A stretch of 49,650 nt of DNA, taken from NCBI GenBank assembly GCA_903904755.1, contig CAIVDV010000033.1, positions 1 to 49,650 of the forward strand. Direction: 5' to 3'. Numbering within the stretch: the first letter of the stretch is position 1; every line of letters begins with the position of its first letter. Made by a program: the position numbers and the translations under genes. The notes under the pieces were generated by a model, which saw only the letters and a program-made list of their open reading frames with translations, made no database searches and was not told where the DNA came from. This document shows positions 8,031 to 16,182 of this stretch, in pieces. Source of the stretch: an uncultured Acidobacteriaceae bacterium. GTDB taxonomy: Bacteria; Acidobacteriota; Terriglobia; Terriglobales; Acidobacteriaceae.

Positions 8031-9131
8031 CTAGGCCTTGAACCGGAAGTGGAAAATATCCCCGTCCTGCACCAGGTAGTCGCTGCCTTCCAGCCGCATC
8101 TTCCCGGCTTCCTTCACCGCCGTCTCTGATCCCGCCGCCACATAGTCCGCATAGGCAATCGTCTCCGCCCGGATGAATCCCTTCTCAAAATCCGAGTGAA
8201 TCACACCAGCCGCCTGCGGAGCCTTGCTGCCACGCTCCACCGTCCAGGCGTGCGCTTCCTTCGGCCCCACCGTAAAGAACGTCAGCAGTCCCAGCAGCCC
8301 GTAGCCCGCCCGAATCACCCGCGCCAGCCCCGTCTCTTCCAGCCCCAGCGACTCCAGGAACTCCTTCTTCTCCGCATCATCGCCAAGCTGCGAAACCTCA
8401 GCCTCAATCGCTGCCGAAATCACAACAGACGTATTCCCCTGCGCCTTGGCAAACTCCGCCACCTTCGCCGAAAACGCATTCCCCGTCCCCGCCGAAGACT
8501 CTTCCACATTGCACACATACACCACCGGCTTCGAAGTAATCAGCCCCATCGTGTGCAGAATCTTGTGCTGCTCCACCGGCAGTTCCACCGTCCGTGCGCT
8601 CTTGCCCTCGCGCAACGCCTCCAGCACCGGCTCCATCACGGCAAGCTGCGCCTTTGACTCGGCATCCCCGCCCTTCGCCTTCTTCTGCACCCCCGTAATC
8701 CGCCGCTCCAGGCTGTCCAGGTCGGCCAGCATCAGCTCTGTCTCCACCGTCTCGGCATCACGCACCGGGTCAATCGTGCCCTCCACGTGCGTAATGTTCC
8801 CGTCTTCAAAGCACCGCAGCACATGCGCAATCGCGTCCACTTCGCGGATGTGCGCCAGAAACTTGTTGCCCAGCCCTTCACCCCGGGACGCGCCGCGCAC
8901 CAGCCCGGCAATGTCCACAAACTCCAGTTGCGTTGGAATCAGCTTCGCCGACCCCGCCAGCTTCGCCAGTACTTCCAGCCGCGGATCCGGCACTGCCACA
9001 CGGCCCACATTCGGCTCAATCGTGCAAAAGGGATAGTTCGCGGCTTCCGCCGCTGCGGTCTCCGTCAGTGCATTGAAAAGCGTTGATTTGCCCACATTCG
9101 GCAATCCGACAATACCGCAATTGAATCCCAT
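8031..9131 (-). CDS. ychF: Redox-regulated ATPase/GTPase YchF (OLA1 family)
   Basis: 366-aa universal P-loop NTPase that binds ribosomes and is linked to stress and redox responses. G1 GLPNVGKST near residue 8, switch FCTIEPNVG, G3 DIAGLVRGA, a coiled-coil insert and the C-terminal TGS domain (LLTFFTVGPKEAHAW to DGDIFHFRF). The length matches E. coli YchF (363 aa). The start is set at the ATG at 9129-9131, which has AAGGAAG upstream and gives the canonical MGFNCGIVGLPNVGKS beginning; upstream in-frame starts would add a non-conserved extension. It stands alone. Confidence 0.97.
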   Translation of the reverse strand: MGFNCGIVGLPNVGKSTLFNALTETAAAEAANYPFCTIEPNVGRVAVPDPRLEVLAKLAGSAKLIPTQLEFVDIAGLVRGASRGEGLGNKFLAHIREVDAIAHVLRCFEDGNITHVEGTIDPVRDAETVETELMLADLDSLERRITGVQKKAKGGDAESKAQLAVMEPVLEALREGKSARTVELPVEQHKILHTMGLITSKPVVYVCNVEESSAGTGNAFSAKVAEFAKAQGNTSVVISAAIEAEVSQLGDDAEKKEFLESLGLEETGLARVIRAGYGLLGLLTFFTVGPKEAHAWTVERGSKAPQAAGVIHSDFEKGFIRAETIAYADYVAAGSETAVKEAGKMRLEGSDYLVQDGDIFHFRFKA

Positions 9132-9267
9132 GGAACTTCCTTGTCTTCGAATTCTGTGCGAACCCAACGGCACTTTGGCCGCATTCCGCCTCGTCTATTG
9201 TAAGGTGCGCCAATCATTTTCCCGTCACACATGTCGCGCGCCACCCCATCAGCCCGCACAAACAGAA

Positions 9268-9293
9268 AGGGCGGCCCACCCTCGGGCCGCCCT
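9268..9293 (-). terminator. Intrinsic terminator of the DUF3034-like gene
   Basis: Perfect 10-bp stem AGGGCGGCCC / GGGCCGCCCT with a 6-nt loop, 20 nt past the stop at 9314. On the minus strand it is followed by a moderately T-rich stretch. Confidence 0.7.
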
Positions 9294-9313
9294 CACCTGA
9301 AATCAACCTCGTT

Positions 9314-10240
9314 CTAGAAGTGGTAGCAGAAGCCCGCGCCAAACACCCGCCGAGCCTTCAGGTCCACAGGAATCACCACCAACCCGCTCGTCGTCGGCAC
9401 AGTCGTAAATCCAATCTGCCCGGCTACCTGGCCAATACCGGCATCCACCGTAAACCGCGCGTTTTCACGCTGCGTCCAGCGAACCGCGTAGTCCATCGTC
9501 GTCGGAATATGCCCGCCGCCAGGAACAGCCTGCGACAAGTTCTTCACATGGTACGGCTGCTGCGAAAATCCTGCCGCCGGAACAATCGCCGTATGCCACG
9601 GCCCCGGCAGCGGGAACCCGATGCCGCCAAAGAACCGCCCGCCAAACCGCGTCGCCTGGCCGCCAATGCCCATAATCGACGCATTCGTCGCCTTCCAGCC
9701 AACATTCAGCAGCACCGGCGGACGAATGTTCAACGCCGTCTTCGTCACCGCAACGTACACATCCTCATTCGTGTAGGTCTTCCCATCCAGCGCGCCCGTC
9801 ACAAAGTGGTCGCCCGTCCGCACCACAAATCCCGCTGCAACACCCGGTGTCCAGTTGCTGCCAAACGAGTTCTCTTTCAGCAGCACGCCCTTGCCGTGGA
9901 AAATGTTCATGCCGCTGTAGTCCCACAGGCTGCTGAAGTACGCGTTGTCGCCCTTGATATGCGTGCTGCGCGTATACCCAACCTCTGCCCGGTTGCCAAA
10001 ACCCTCTGTCACGCTGAACGTCTGCACCGTGCCAATCACGCTGCCGCCGCCCACGTAGTGATAACCCACCACCGGCCTGGCAAGAAACTTGCCCTTGGCA
10101 GACCAGGCGACATAGGCTGTCGGGGTGATAAAACCGCCCGTCTGCCCTTCCAAAGTCATATTTTGCGCAGTCACCAGCACCGGGCTCAAAGCCAGTCCAG
10201 CCAGCACAACGACAGAGTAAAGCAAATCTAATTTCTTCAT
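9314..10240 (-). CDS. Outer-membrane protein, DUF3034-like
   Basis: 308 aa. A clear signal peptide (MKKLDLLYSVVVLAGLALSP, cleavage near VTAQ) is followed by alternating amphipathic strands rich in Gly, Phe and Tyr, and a C-terminal aromatic residue (GAGFCYHF). That pattern is typical of small outer-membrane beta-barrels. The opening LEGQTGGFITPTAYVA and the segments GTVQTFSVTEGFGNRAEVGYTR and HGKGVLLKE remind me of DUF3034; the assignment is tentative. AGAGAG about 6 nt upstream is a weak ribosome site. Function unknown. Confidence 0.72.
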   Translation of the reverse strand: MKKLDLLYSVVVLAGLALSPVLVTAQNMTLEGQTGGFITPTAYVAWSAKGKFLARPVVGYHYVGGGSVIGTVQTFSVTEGFGNRAEVGYTRSTHIKGDNAYFSSLWDYSGMNIFHGKGVLLKENSFGSNWTPGVAAGFVVRTGDHFVTGALDGKTYTNEDVYVAVTKTALNIRPPVLLNVGWKATNASIMGIGGQATRFGGRFFGGIGFPLPGPWHTAIVPAAGFSQQPYHVKNLSQAVPGGGHIPTTMDYAVRWTQRENARFTVDAGIGQVAGQIGFTTVPTTSGLVVIPVDLKARRVFGAGFCYHF

Positions 10241-10365
10241 AGAATCTCTCTTACTGCCCGGAAGAATTTCCCCGAACGCCCCATGATTGTCGCCCCATCC
10301 ACCGCATTGTTGTCAACTTCCTTTCACATTTCCAGAACCTCACAACACATCCCCGCACCCGATGG

Positions 10366-10371
10366 TAGACT
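10366..10371 (+). promoter_or_regulatory. Start-proximal -10 box of tmk
   Basis: TAGACT ends 6 nt before the tmk ATG. No Shine-Dalgarno lies between and no clear -35 is visible. Consistent with a leaderless transcript. Confidence 0.4.
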
Positions 10372-10377
10372 CCTGCC

Positions 10378-11067
10378 ATGCAGTCAGCTCAAAAACAGGG
10401 GCTTTTCCTCACCTTTGAGGGGTTGGACGGCTCCGGAAAAACCACCCAGCTTCGACTCCTCGGCGAGTTCCTCGACTCCTGGAACCTCCCCTGGATCTCC
10501 GTCCGGCAACCCGGCGGAACTTCTATCGGCGACAAGATCCGCGCCCTTCTCCTCGACTCCAAATCCGCCGGCATGGCACCCATGACCGAGTTGGCCATGA
10601 TGTTTGCCGACCGCGCCCAGGTCATTCAGGAAATCATCGCCCCCGCACTCGCCGCAGGCAAAATCGTCGTCTGCGACCGCTTCACCGATTCCACCGAGGC
10701 CTATCAGGGCGGTGGCCGTCAGCTCGGTTCTGAAATTGTCCTCGACCTGCATTCCCGCCTCTGCGGCAACCTCCAGCCCGACCTGACCATTCTCCTGCTT
10801 CCCCCCATCGAGAAATCCCTCGCCCGCGCCCGCCGCCGCAACACCACCACCCAGGCACAAACCGGGCGCGACGAAGGCCGCTTTGAGGCCGAACAGGACG
10901 CTTTCTTCCGCCGCGTCGAAGCAAAATTCCGCGAAATCGCTCATCGTGAACATTTCCGCGTCGAATCCCTCGATGGCGACTTGCATATTTCTGAAGTCGC
11001 AGCGAGGATACAAAAGCGGGTAGAACTCCTGCTCCGCGAAAAAGGCCACCTGTCCCAGGGAAATTGA
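10378..11067 (+). CDS. tmk: Thymidylate kinase
   Basis: 229 aa. Phosphorylates dTMP to dTDP with ATP. P-loop FEGLDGSGKTTQ near the N-terminus, DRFTDSTEAYQGGGR for dTMP and nucleotide binding, and a basic LID (ARARRRNTTTQ). Slightly longer than E. coli Tmk (213 aa). The ATG at 10378 has no Shine-Dalgarno but a TAGACT 6 nt upstream. It lies divergent from the DUF3034-like gene. It is followed after 170 bp by a P450 gene and is on the same strand as holB, but there is no tight operon. Confidence 0.96.
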   Translation: MQSAQKQGLFLTFEGLDGSGKTTQLRLLGEFLDSWNLPWISVRQPGGTSIGDKIRALLLDSKSAGMAPMTELAMMFADRAQVIQEIIAPALAAGKIVVCDRFTDSTEAYQGGGRQLGSEIVLDLHSRLCGNLQPDLTILLLPPIEKSLARARRRNTTTQAQTGRDEGRFEAEQDAFFRRVEAKFREIAHREHFRVESLDGDLHISEVAARIQKRVELLLREKGHLSQGN

Positions 11068-11237
11068 CAGGCCATCACTATCTTTCTGCACCGGGCTCCC
11101 AGGCTTCACATCCTTCCAAACCAACCGCGTTTCCTAAAGTTGTCTTTCTTTTGAAACGGCCGGGAAATGCTCCACCCCTCGGCGCATCCATCTGTAACAG
11201 CGGTATATTCCGCCTTTTTTTGAACTGGACTCATACC

Positions 11238-12686
11238 ATGACGCAAGCCCCTCCGCCTCCCGCCGGCGGTGACACCTCAGCCTCGCCCGAACTTCAGATC
11301 AAAGGATCCCTCCGCCTTCCTCCCGGTTTGAAGCTCAATCTCCCCTTCTATTTCTTCCGCCATTTCTTCCAGCCCGGCAATCCCATCCTCCTCTTTGAAT
11401 ACCTCCAGAAGTTCGGCCGCGCCGCGCACTATCGCCTCCTCTGGAACCACATCGTTCTCCTCAACGACCCCTCCGACATCCGCGAAGTCCTCATCGACAA
11501 GGCCCAGTTCTTCATCAAGGAACGCACCCAGAAGCGCATGAAGATTCTCCTCGGCGAGGGCCTCATCACTTCCGACGGCGAAATCCACAAACGCCATCGC
11601 CGCATCGCTGCCCCCACCTTCCACCGCCAGCGCATCCAGGGCTACGCGGAAACCATCGTTGCCCAGGCCGCCGCCATGCGCGACCGCTGGCAGCCCGATG
11701 TCGAAATCGACATCGCCGCTGAAATGATGCACCTCGCCCTCGGCATCACCGCCCGCACCCTCTTCAATACCGAGGTCACTGCAGAAATCGAGGCCATCAA
11801 CGACGAGTCCAACGCCGTCATGGAGATCTACAACGCGCTCATCTCCCTGCCCCGGGCTGAGGCGCTTCTCCGCTGGCGCGTTCCCATCCCCGCCCTCCGC
11901 CGCTTCCGCAAATCCAAGCGCCGCCTCGACAGCGTCGTCGACGGGATGATTGCCGCCCGCCAGCGCGAAATGGCAGACTCCGATGCCCGTGGCGAAGAGC
12001 CCGGCACCGACCTGCTCAGCATGTTGATCGCCGCCCGTGACGAAGAGGCTGTCGCCGAAGGCCGCCCCGGTCTCACCTCCGCTGAGCTTCGTGACGAGGT
12101 AATGACCCTCTTCCTCGCCGGCTACGAAACCGTCGCCAACGCTCTCAGTTGGACCTGGCTCCTCCTCGGCCAGAATCCCGAAGCCGAAGCACGCCTCCAC
12201 CAGGAGCTCAACCAAGTCCTCGGCGACCGCCTCCCCACCATCGAAGACCTCCCCAATCTCAAATACACCGAGATGGTCCTCGCAGAAAGCATGCGACTCT
12301 ATCCGCCCGCCTGGGCCATGGGCCGCCAGGCCACCCAGGAAATCGACATCGGCCCCTACCGCCTTCCCAAAGGCTGCTTTGTCTTCTTCAGCCAATACAT
12401 CGTTCAGCGCAGCGAAAAGTACTTCCCCTCGCCTCGCCACTTCCACCCCGAGCGCTTCACCCCAGAAGCCAAAGCCGATCGCCCCCGCTTCGCCTACTTC
12501 CCCTTCGGCGGCGGTGGCCGCCAGTGCATCGGCGAAAGCTTCGCCTGGATGGAAGCCACCCTCGTCCTCGCCACCCTGGCCCAGCGCTGGCAGCTCAATC
12601 TCTCCCAAAATCAGCGCCTCGAGCTCCAGCCTAAAATCACCCTGCGCCCTAAATTCGGCATCCACGTCATCCCGGAATATCGCTGA
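11238..12686 (+). CDS. Cytochrome P450
   Basis: 482-aa haem monooxygenase. I-helix LFLAGYETVANALSW with the acid-alcohol pair, K-helix ExxR in AESMRLYPPAW, PERF (FHPERFTPE), and the haem loop FPFGGGGRQCIGES with Cys430 as thiolate ligand. No membrane anchor, so it is soluble. The general pattern resembles bacterial CYP102/CYP4-like fatty-acid or terpenoid hydroxylases, but substrate cannot be read from sequence. No ferredoxin or reductase gene is near. I use the ATG at 11238; an open frame extends back to overlap the tmk stop but lacks conserved content. A TATATT at 11204-11209 could be the -10. Confidence 0.95.
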   Translation: MTQAPPPPAGGDTSASPELQIKGSLRLPPGLKLNLPFYFFRHFFQPGNPILLFEYLQKFGRAAHYRLLWNHIVLLNDPSDIREVLIDKAQFFIKERTQKRMKILLGEGLITSDGEIHKRHRRIAAPTFHRQRIQGYAETIVAQAAAMRDRWQPDVEIDIAAEMMHLALGITARTLFNTEVTAEIEAINDESNAVMEIYNALISLPRAEALLRWRVPIPALRRFRKSKRRLDSVVDGMIAARQREMADSDARGEEPGTDLLSMLIAARDEEAVAEGRPGLTSAELRDEVMTLFLAGYETVANALSWTWLLLGQNPEAEARLHQELNQVLGDRLPTIEDLPNLKYTEMVLAESMRLYPPAWAMGRQATQEIDIGPYRLPKGCFVFFSQYIVQRSEKYFPSPRHFHPERFTPEAKADRPRFAYFPFGGGGRQCIGESFAWMEATLVLATLAQRWQLNLSQNQRLELQPKITLRPKFGIHVIPEYR

Positions 12687-12789
12687 ACCCTCCGGCTTCA
12701 CCCCTTGTCGAACCTCCCGCTCTGTCAATACACTTGCCAGGCAATTCATTCCAGATCCGTACCTTCCCCCTGGAATCAAGGTCAGCCGC

Positions 12790-14130
12790 ATGAACAAGAG
12801 AGACTTCCTCAAGAGCTCCGGCGCTCTTCTCGCCACCACCGTCCTGCCCACCCCAGCCCGCGCCACCGACCTCGAACCCCACTGCACCAACTGGGCAGGC
12901 AACCTCCGCTATCACGCCGACCAGCTCGCCTCCCCTCACTCGGTCGATGAACTCCGCACCCTCGTCAAGTCCTCGTCCAAACTCCGCGCCCTCGGCTCCC
13001 GGCACTCCTTCAACACCATCGCCGACAGTCCCGTCGCACAGATATCCCTCGCTCATTTCGACTCCATCGCCTTCGACCCCGCCAGCCACACGCTCACCGT
13101 CGGGGCCGGCGTCCGCTACGGCACCCTGGCACCCTTCCTCGATGCCAAAGGCTTCGCTGTCCACAACCTCGCATCCCTCCCGCACATCACCGTCATCGGC
13201 GCAGCCTCCACCGCCACCCACGGCTCCGGCATCCACAACGGCAACCTCGCCACCGCCATCACTTCCCTTGAAATGGTCACCGCAGACGGTGAACTCGTCC
13301 GCATCTCCCGTGGCGATGCACATTTCCCCGGCGCAGTCGTCGCCCTCGGCACCCTCGGCATCGTCACCTCCGTCACCCTCGAAGTGCAGCCCCGCTTCGA
13401 TATGACCCAAACCGTCTACCAGAACCTCTCCTTCGACCAACTTCGCGAAAATCTCGACGCCATCATGGGCGCAGCCTACAGCGTCAGTCTCTTCACAGAC
13501 TGGCAAAACCATCGCGCCACCCAGGTCTGGCTCAAACGCCGCATCGAACCCGGCGTAACCCATCCCCAGGACCCCGAATTCTATGGCGCAACCCTCGCCA
13601 AACAGAACCTCCATCCCCTCGAAGGCCACTCCGCGGAAAATTGCACCGAGCAAATGGGCGTCCCCGGTCCCTGGTACGAGCGCATGCCCCACTTCCGTAT
13701 GAACTTCACCCCTTCCAGCGGCGCAGAGCTCCAAACTGAATACTTCGTCCCCCGCTCCCGCGGCTATGAAGCAATCCTCGCCGTCGAGCAGCTCCGCGAC
13801 CTCATCACACCCCACCTCTTCGTCACCGAACTCCGCACCATCGCCGCCGACTCTCTCTGGCTCAGCACCGCACACGACCGCGAAAGCCTCGCCATCCACT
13901 TCACCTGGAAGCCCGAAACCCCTGAAGTCCTCGCTTTGCTGCCCCTCATCGAAGAAAAGCTCGCTCCCTTCCAGGCCCGTCCCCATTGGGCCAAGCTCTT
14001 CTCCACCCCGCCCGCTACCCTGCGGCGGCTTTACCCTCAGCTCGAAGCCTTCCAGGGCCTCGCCCGCCACTACGACCCCAAAGGCAAGTTCCGCAACCAC
14101 TTCGTTGACCACAACCTTTTCACGGTCTGA
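12790..14130 (+). CDS. FAD-linked alditol/sugar oxidase-like protein (VAO family), exported
   Basis: 446 aa. FAD_binding_4 domain (about residues 42-215) with GSRHSFN, whose His72 aligns with the residue that covalently binds FAD in alditol oxidase (AldO) and xylitol oxidase. It is followed by SLPHITVIGAASTATHGSG and a C-terminal substrate domain ending HYDPKGKFRNHFVD. AldO-type enzymes oxidise polyols with O2 to aldoses plus H2O2. The N-terminus NKRDFLKSSGALLATTVLP reads like a Tat signal but has KR in place of RR, so Tat export is likely but less certain. AAGG sits about 9 nt before the ATG at 12790. Standalone. Confidence 0.9.
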   Translation: MNKRDFLKSSGALLATTVLPTPARATDLEPHCTNWAGNLRYHADQLASPHSVDELRTLVKSSSKLRALGSRHSFNTIADSPVAQISLAHFDSIAFDPASHTLTVGAGVRYGTLAPFLDAKGFAVHNLASLPHITVIGAASTATHGSGIHNGNLATAITSLEMVTADGELVRISRGDAHFPGAVVALGTLGIVTSVTLEVQPRFDMTQTVYQNLSFDQLRENLDAIMGAAYSVSLFTDWQNHRATQVWLKRRIEPGVTHPQDPEFYGATLAKQNLHPLEGHSAENCTEQMGVPGPWYERMPHFRMNFTPSSGAELQTEYFVPRSRGYEAILAVEQLRDLITPHLFVTELRTIAADSLWLSTAHDRESLAIHFTWKPETPEVLALLPLIEEKLAPFQARPHWAKLFSTPPATLRRLYPQLEAFQGLARHYDPKGKFRNHFVDHNLFTV

Positions 14131-14183
14131 TTTTCCACCTCGCCAGCCATCCAGGAAGCGCCCACCCACTTCCCGTCTTCTGG

Positions 14184-14189
14184 TAGCCT
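14184..14189 (+). promoter_or_regulatory. Start-proximal -10-like box of holB
   Basis: TAGCCT ends 6 nt before the GTG start of holB. No properly spaced Shine-Dalgarno. One of the TAnnnT boxes discussed under findings. Confidence 0.3.
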
Positions 14190-14195
14190 CGTAGG

Positions 14196-15308
14196 GTGAG
14201 CTTTCAGGAATTTGTCGGCAACCGAACCACCGTCGAGCGTCTCAGGGAGAGCGTGCTTCACCAACGCATCCCCCAGGCCATCATCCTCGCCGGCGCACGC
14301 GGCTCCGGCAAGTACACCCTCGCCCTCCAGTTCGCCCAGCTCGTCAACTGCCTCAGCCCCATCACCACCGACGGTCTGCCCGACTACTGCGGCCAATGCG
14401 CCAACTGCACCCGCATCGCAGAGGCCGCAGACCTGGAATCCCGCGTCTCCGAGGCACTTACCTCCCGCGACGACCTCCGCGAAGTCGACAAAAAGGAAAC
14501 CCGCATCCTCATCCAGCCCCACCCGGATGTGCTCATCATCCCTCCCGACCCCCCGCAGCTCCTCATCAAGCTCGGCCAGGTCCGCCACGTCATCCACAAC
14601 GCCTACTTCCGCCCACCCTCTGAGGCCCGCCGCTCCTTCTTCATCTTCACCTCCTCGGCCTTCATGAAAGAGGCCGCAAACAGCCTCCTCAAGGTCCTTG
14701 AAGAGCCCCCCGCCAACTGCACCTTCTTCCTGCTCACCGAGAATCCCGGCGACCTGCTCCCCACCATCCGCTCCCGCGCCATGCTCTACCGCCTCGGCGC
14801 ACTTCCGGTCCAGGAACTCGAAGACCTCCTCGCCCGCCGCAAGCCCGACCTCCGCGGCGTCCGCCGCAGCCTCGCCGCCCGCATGGCCGAAGGCGCCGTC
14901 GGTCGCGCCCTTTCCTTTGACGTCGACACCTACATGGCCAGCCGCCAGGACGCTCTCCTCGTCCTTCGCTCCGGCCTCGCCGAGCCCGACTTCTCAGCCC
15001 TCTTCAAAGCCACGGAAAGCTACCGGGGCGGCGCAGATGGCCAGGAGAAGACCCTCAACCTCCTCCGAGCCCTCGGCGCACTCATCGAGGATCTCCTCCT
15101 CGCCATCGCCGCCTCCCCCCAGCTCATGCGCAACATCGACCTCACGGCCGAGCTCACCCGCATGGCTGAAGGCGTCACCGTCGACTGGCTCGAAAACGCC
15201 GCCCGCGCCATCGGCGATGTCGAAAAAGGCATGCGCCGTAACCTTCTCCGCTCCGTCTCCCTCGACGCCATGGCATTCAGCCTCGATCGCAGTCAGCCTG
15301 CTTTCTGA
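14196..15308 (+). CDS. holB: DNA polymerase III subunit delta'
   Basis: 370-aa clamp-loader subunit of the AAA+ family. Walker A-like GARGSGKYTLA near residue 30, a zinc-binding cluster (CLSP...YCGQCANC), sensor 1/RFC box VLEEPPANCTFFLLTENP and an arginine-finger SRA (TIRSRAMLYRL). The GTG at 14196 is the only start that preserves the conserved beginning SFQEFVGN. GTAGG touches the start codon and is too close to serve as a ribosome site. Family delta' is about 330-340 aa, so length is normal. It is on the same strand as tmk, which is often adjacent to holB; here P450 and FAD-oxidase genes lie between them. Confidence 0.93.
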   Translation: MSFQEFVGNRTTVERLRESVLHQRIPQAIILAGARGSGKYTLALQFAQLVNCLSPITTDGLPDYCGQCANCTRIAEAADLESRVSEALTSRDDLREVDKKETRILIQPHPDVLIIPPDPPQLLIKLGQVRHVIHNAYFRPPSEARRSFFIFTSSAFMKEAANSLLKVLEEPPANCTFFLLTENPGDLLPTIRSRAMLYRLGALPVQELEDLLARRKPDLRGVRRSLAARMAEGAVGRALSFDVDTYMASRQDALLVLRSGLAEPDFSALFKATESYRGGADGQEKTLNLLRALGALIEDLLLAIAASPQLMRNIDLTAELTRMAEGVTVDWLENAARAIGDVEKGMRRNLLRSVSLDAMAFSLDRSQPAF

Positions 15309-15509
15309 AAACCCTGCAACCCTGCCGCCATTCATGGCATCCTAAGAAACAAGACATTCCCTTTGTGTCGGAAGAGACGCTGGCTTGCTCGCTTTGCCTT
15401 GCACTTCCCTTGCCCATGCCGGCAGGTGCAGACCTGTTCCCGCCAGCACGCAAACAATCGCCCGCATCGGTTAACCCACCCGATTGCGAATAACATCCTT
15501 GAGGTCACA

Positions 15510-15899
15510 ATGCCCCGGACATCCAGCGCAATGCGTCCCTTCGACACTGAGGCAGCAGAGGCAGCCCACTCCACGGATATTGCCTTCCCCGCGGAGCCCC
15601 GTCCGGTCGCTGGCGCAACCCGCCGCTTCACCTCGTCACCGGCTCCCATCTATCCCGTTGGCGCTTCTGATCACGATGGCTCCCGCCGCGACGCCGAGCT
15701 CTTCTACCTGCAAAAGCAGATCCAGCTGCAGACCCGCATGGTCTTCGTCCTCGAAGACGGCCAGCAAATCCAGGGCGTCATCGAGTGGTACGACCGATGC
15801 TCCATCAAGGTCCGCGGCCGCAACCGCATTCTCCTCTATAAATCCGCAATCAAGTACATGTACAAGCACGGCGAGGTAGGCACCTCACCCGAAAATTAG
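15510..15899 (+). CDS. hfq: Hfq-like RNA chaperone with N-terminal extension
   Basis: 129 aa. Residues about 62-120 form an Sm-fold domain aligned with Hfq: an N-terminal helix AELFYLQKQIQLQ, Sm1 VFVLEDGQQIQGVIEWYDRCSIKV and Sm2 ILLYKSAIKYMY. Expected role: hexameric RNA chaperone for small RNAs. Two oddities: a 60-residue, low-complexity, positively and negatively charged N-terminal extension, and Ser112 where E. coli Hfq has His57 in the YKH motif. GAGG is 5 nt before the ATG at 15510, which supports this start. The TAG stop lies within the left inverted repeat of the element at 15898-16179. Confidence 0.85.
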   Translation: MPRTSSAMRPFDTEAAEAAHSTDIAFPAEPRPVAGATRRFTSSPAPIYPVGASDHDGSRRDAELFYLQKQIQLQTRMVFVLEDGQQIQGVIEWYDRCSIKVRGRNRILLYKSAIKYMYKHGEVGTSPEN

Positions 15900-16179
15900 G
15901 GCCTGTTCCCACTACCTGGATGGATGGCGTTGCGAGCGAAAATCGGGCCAGGCAATTCTGGGCACGCAAGACCGAGCCCGAGAGCTGTGGCGACCCCACC
16001 GCCGAGGGCGAGAACGCAGTATGGCCCGATTTGCGCCGCAACCCGAAGGGACGGGGCCAGTTTTCCCCATTTCTGCGTCGCTCCTCGCTTCAGTAACCAG
16101 TTACAGCGCACTCGTCGCTTCTTGAACTGAGGAAAACTCCTCTCCCGTCGCCACCTCTCAGGTAGTGGGAACAGGCCCT
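15898..16179. mobile_element. 282-bp MITE-like element with perfect 21-bp terminal inverted repeats
   Basis: The left end 15898-15918 (AGGGCCTGTTCCCACTACCT and one more base) is the exact reverse complement of 16159-16179. Inside, an 11-bp inverted repeat pairs 15940-15950 with 16022-16032 (AAATCGGGCCA / TGGCCCGATTT). No transposase is encoded; short open frames inside lack start signals. No target-site duplication is obvious. The hfq stop codon TAG (15897-15899) is partly inside the left repeat, and the sua5 stop (16183-16185) follows 3 bp after the right one, so the element exactly fills the convergent gap. At 15931-15990 I count 22 G and 16 C, opposite to the C-over-G flanks. Possibly a non-autonomous transposon or a large intergenic palindromic repeat. 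Confidence 0.8.
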
Positions 16180-16182
16180 GGC

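Noticed and set aside
11277-12902. 541-codon open frame antisense to the P450
   Set aside because: Same antisense artefact; the P450 on the other strand has intact haem and ExxR motifs.
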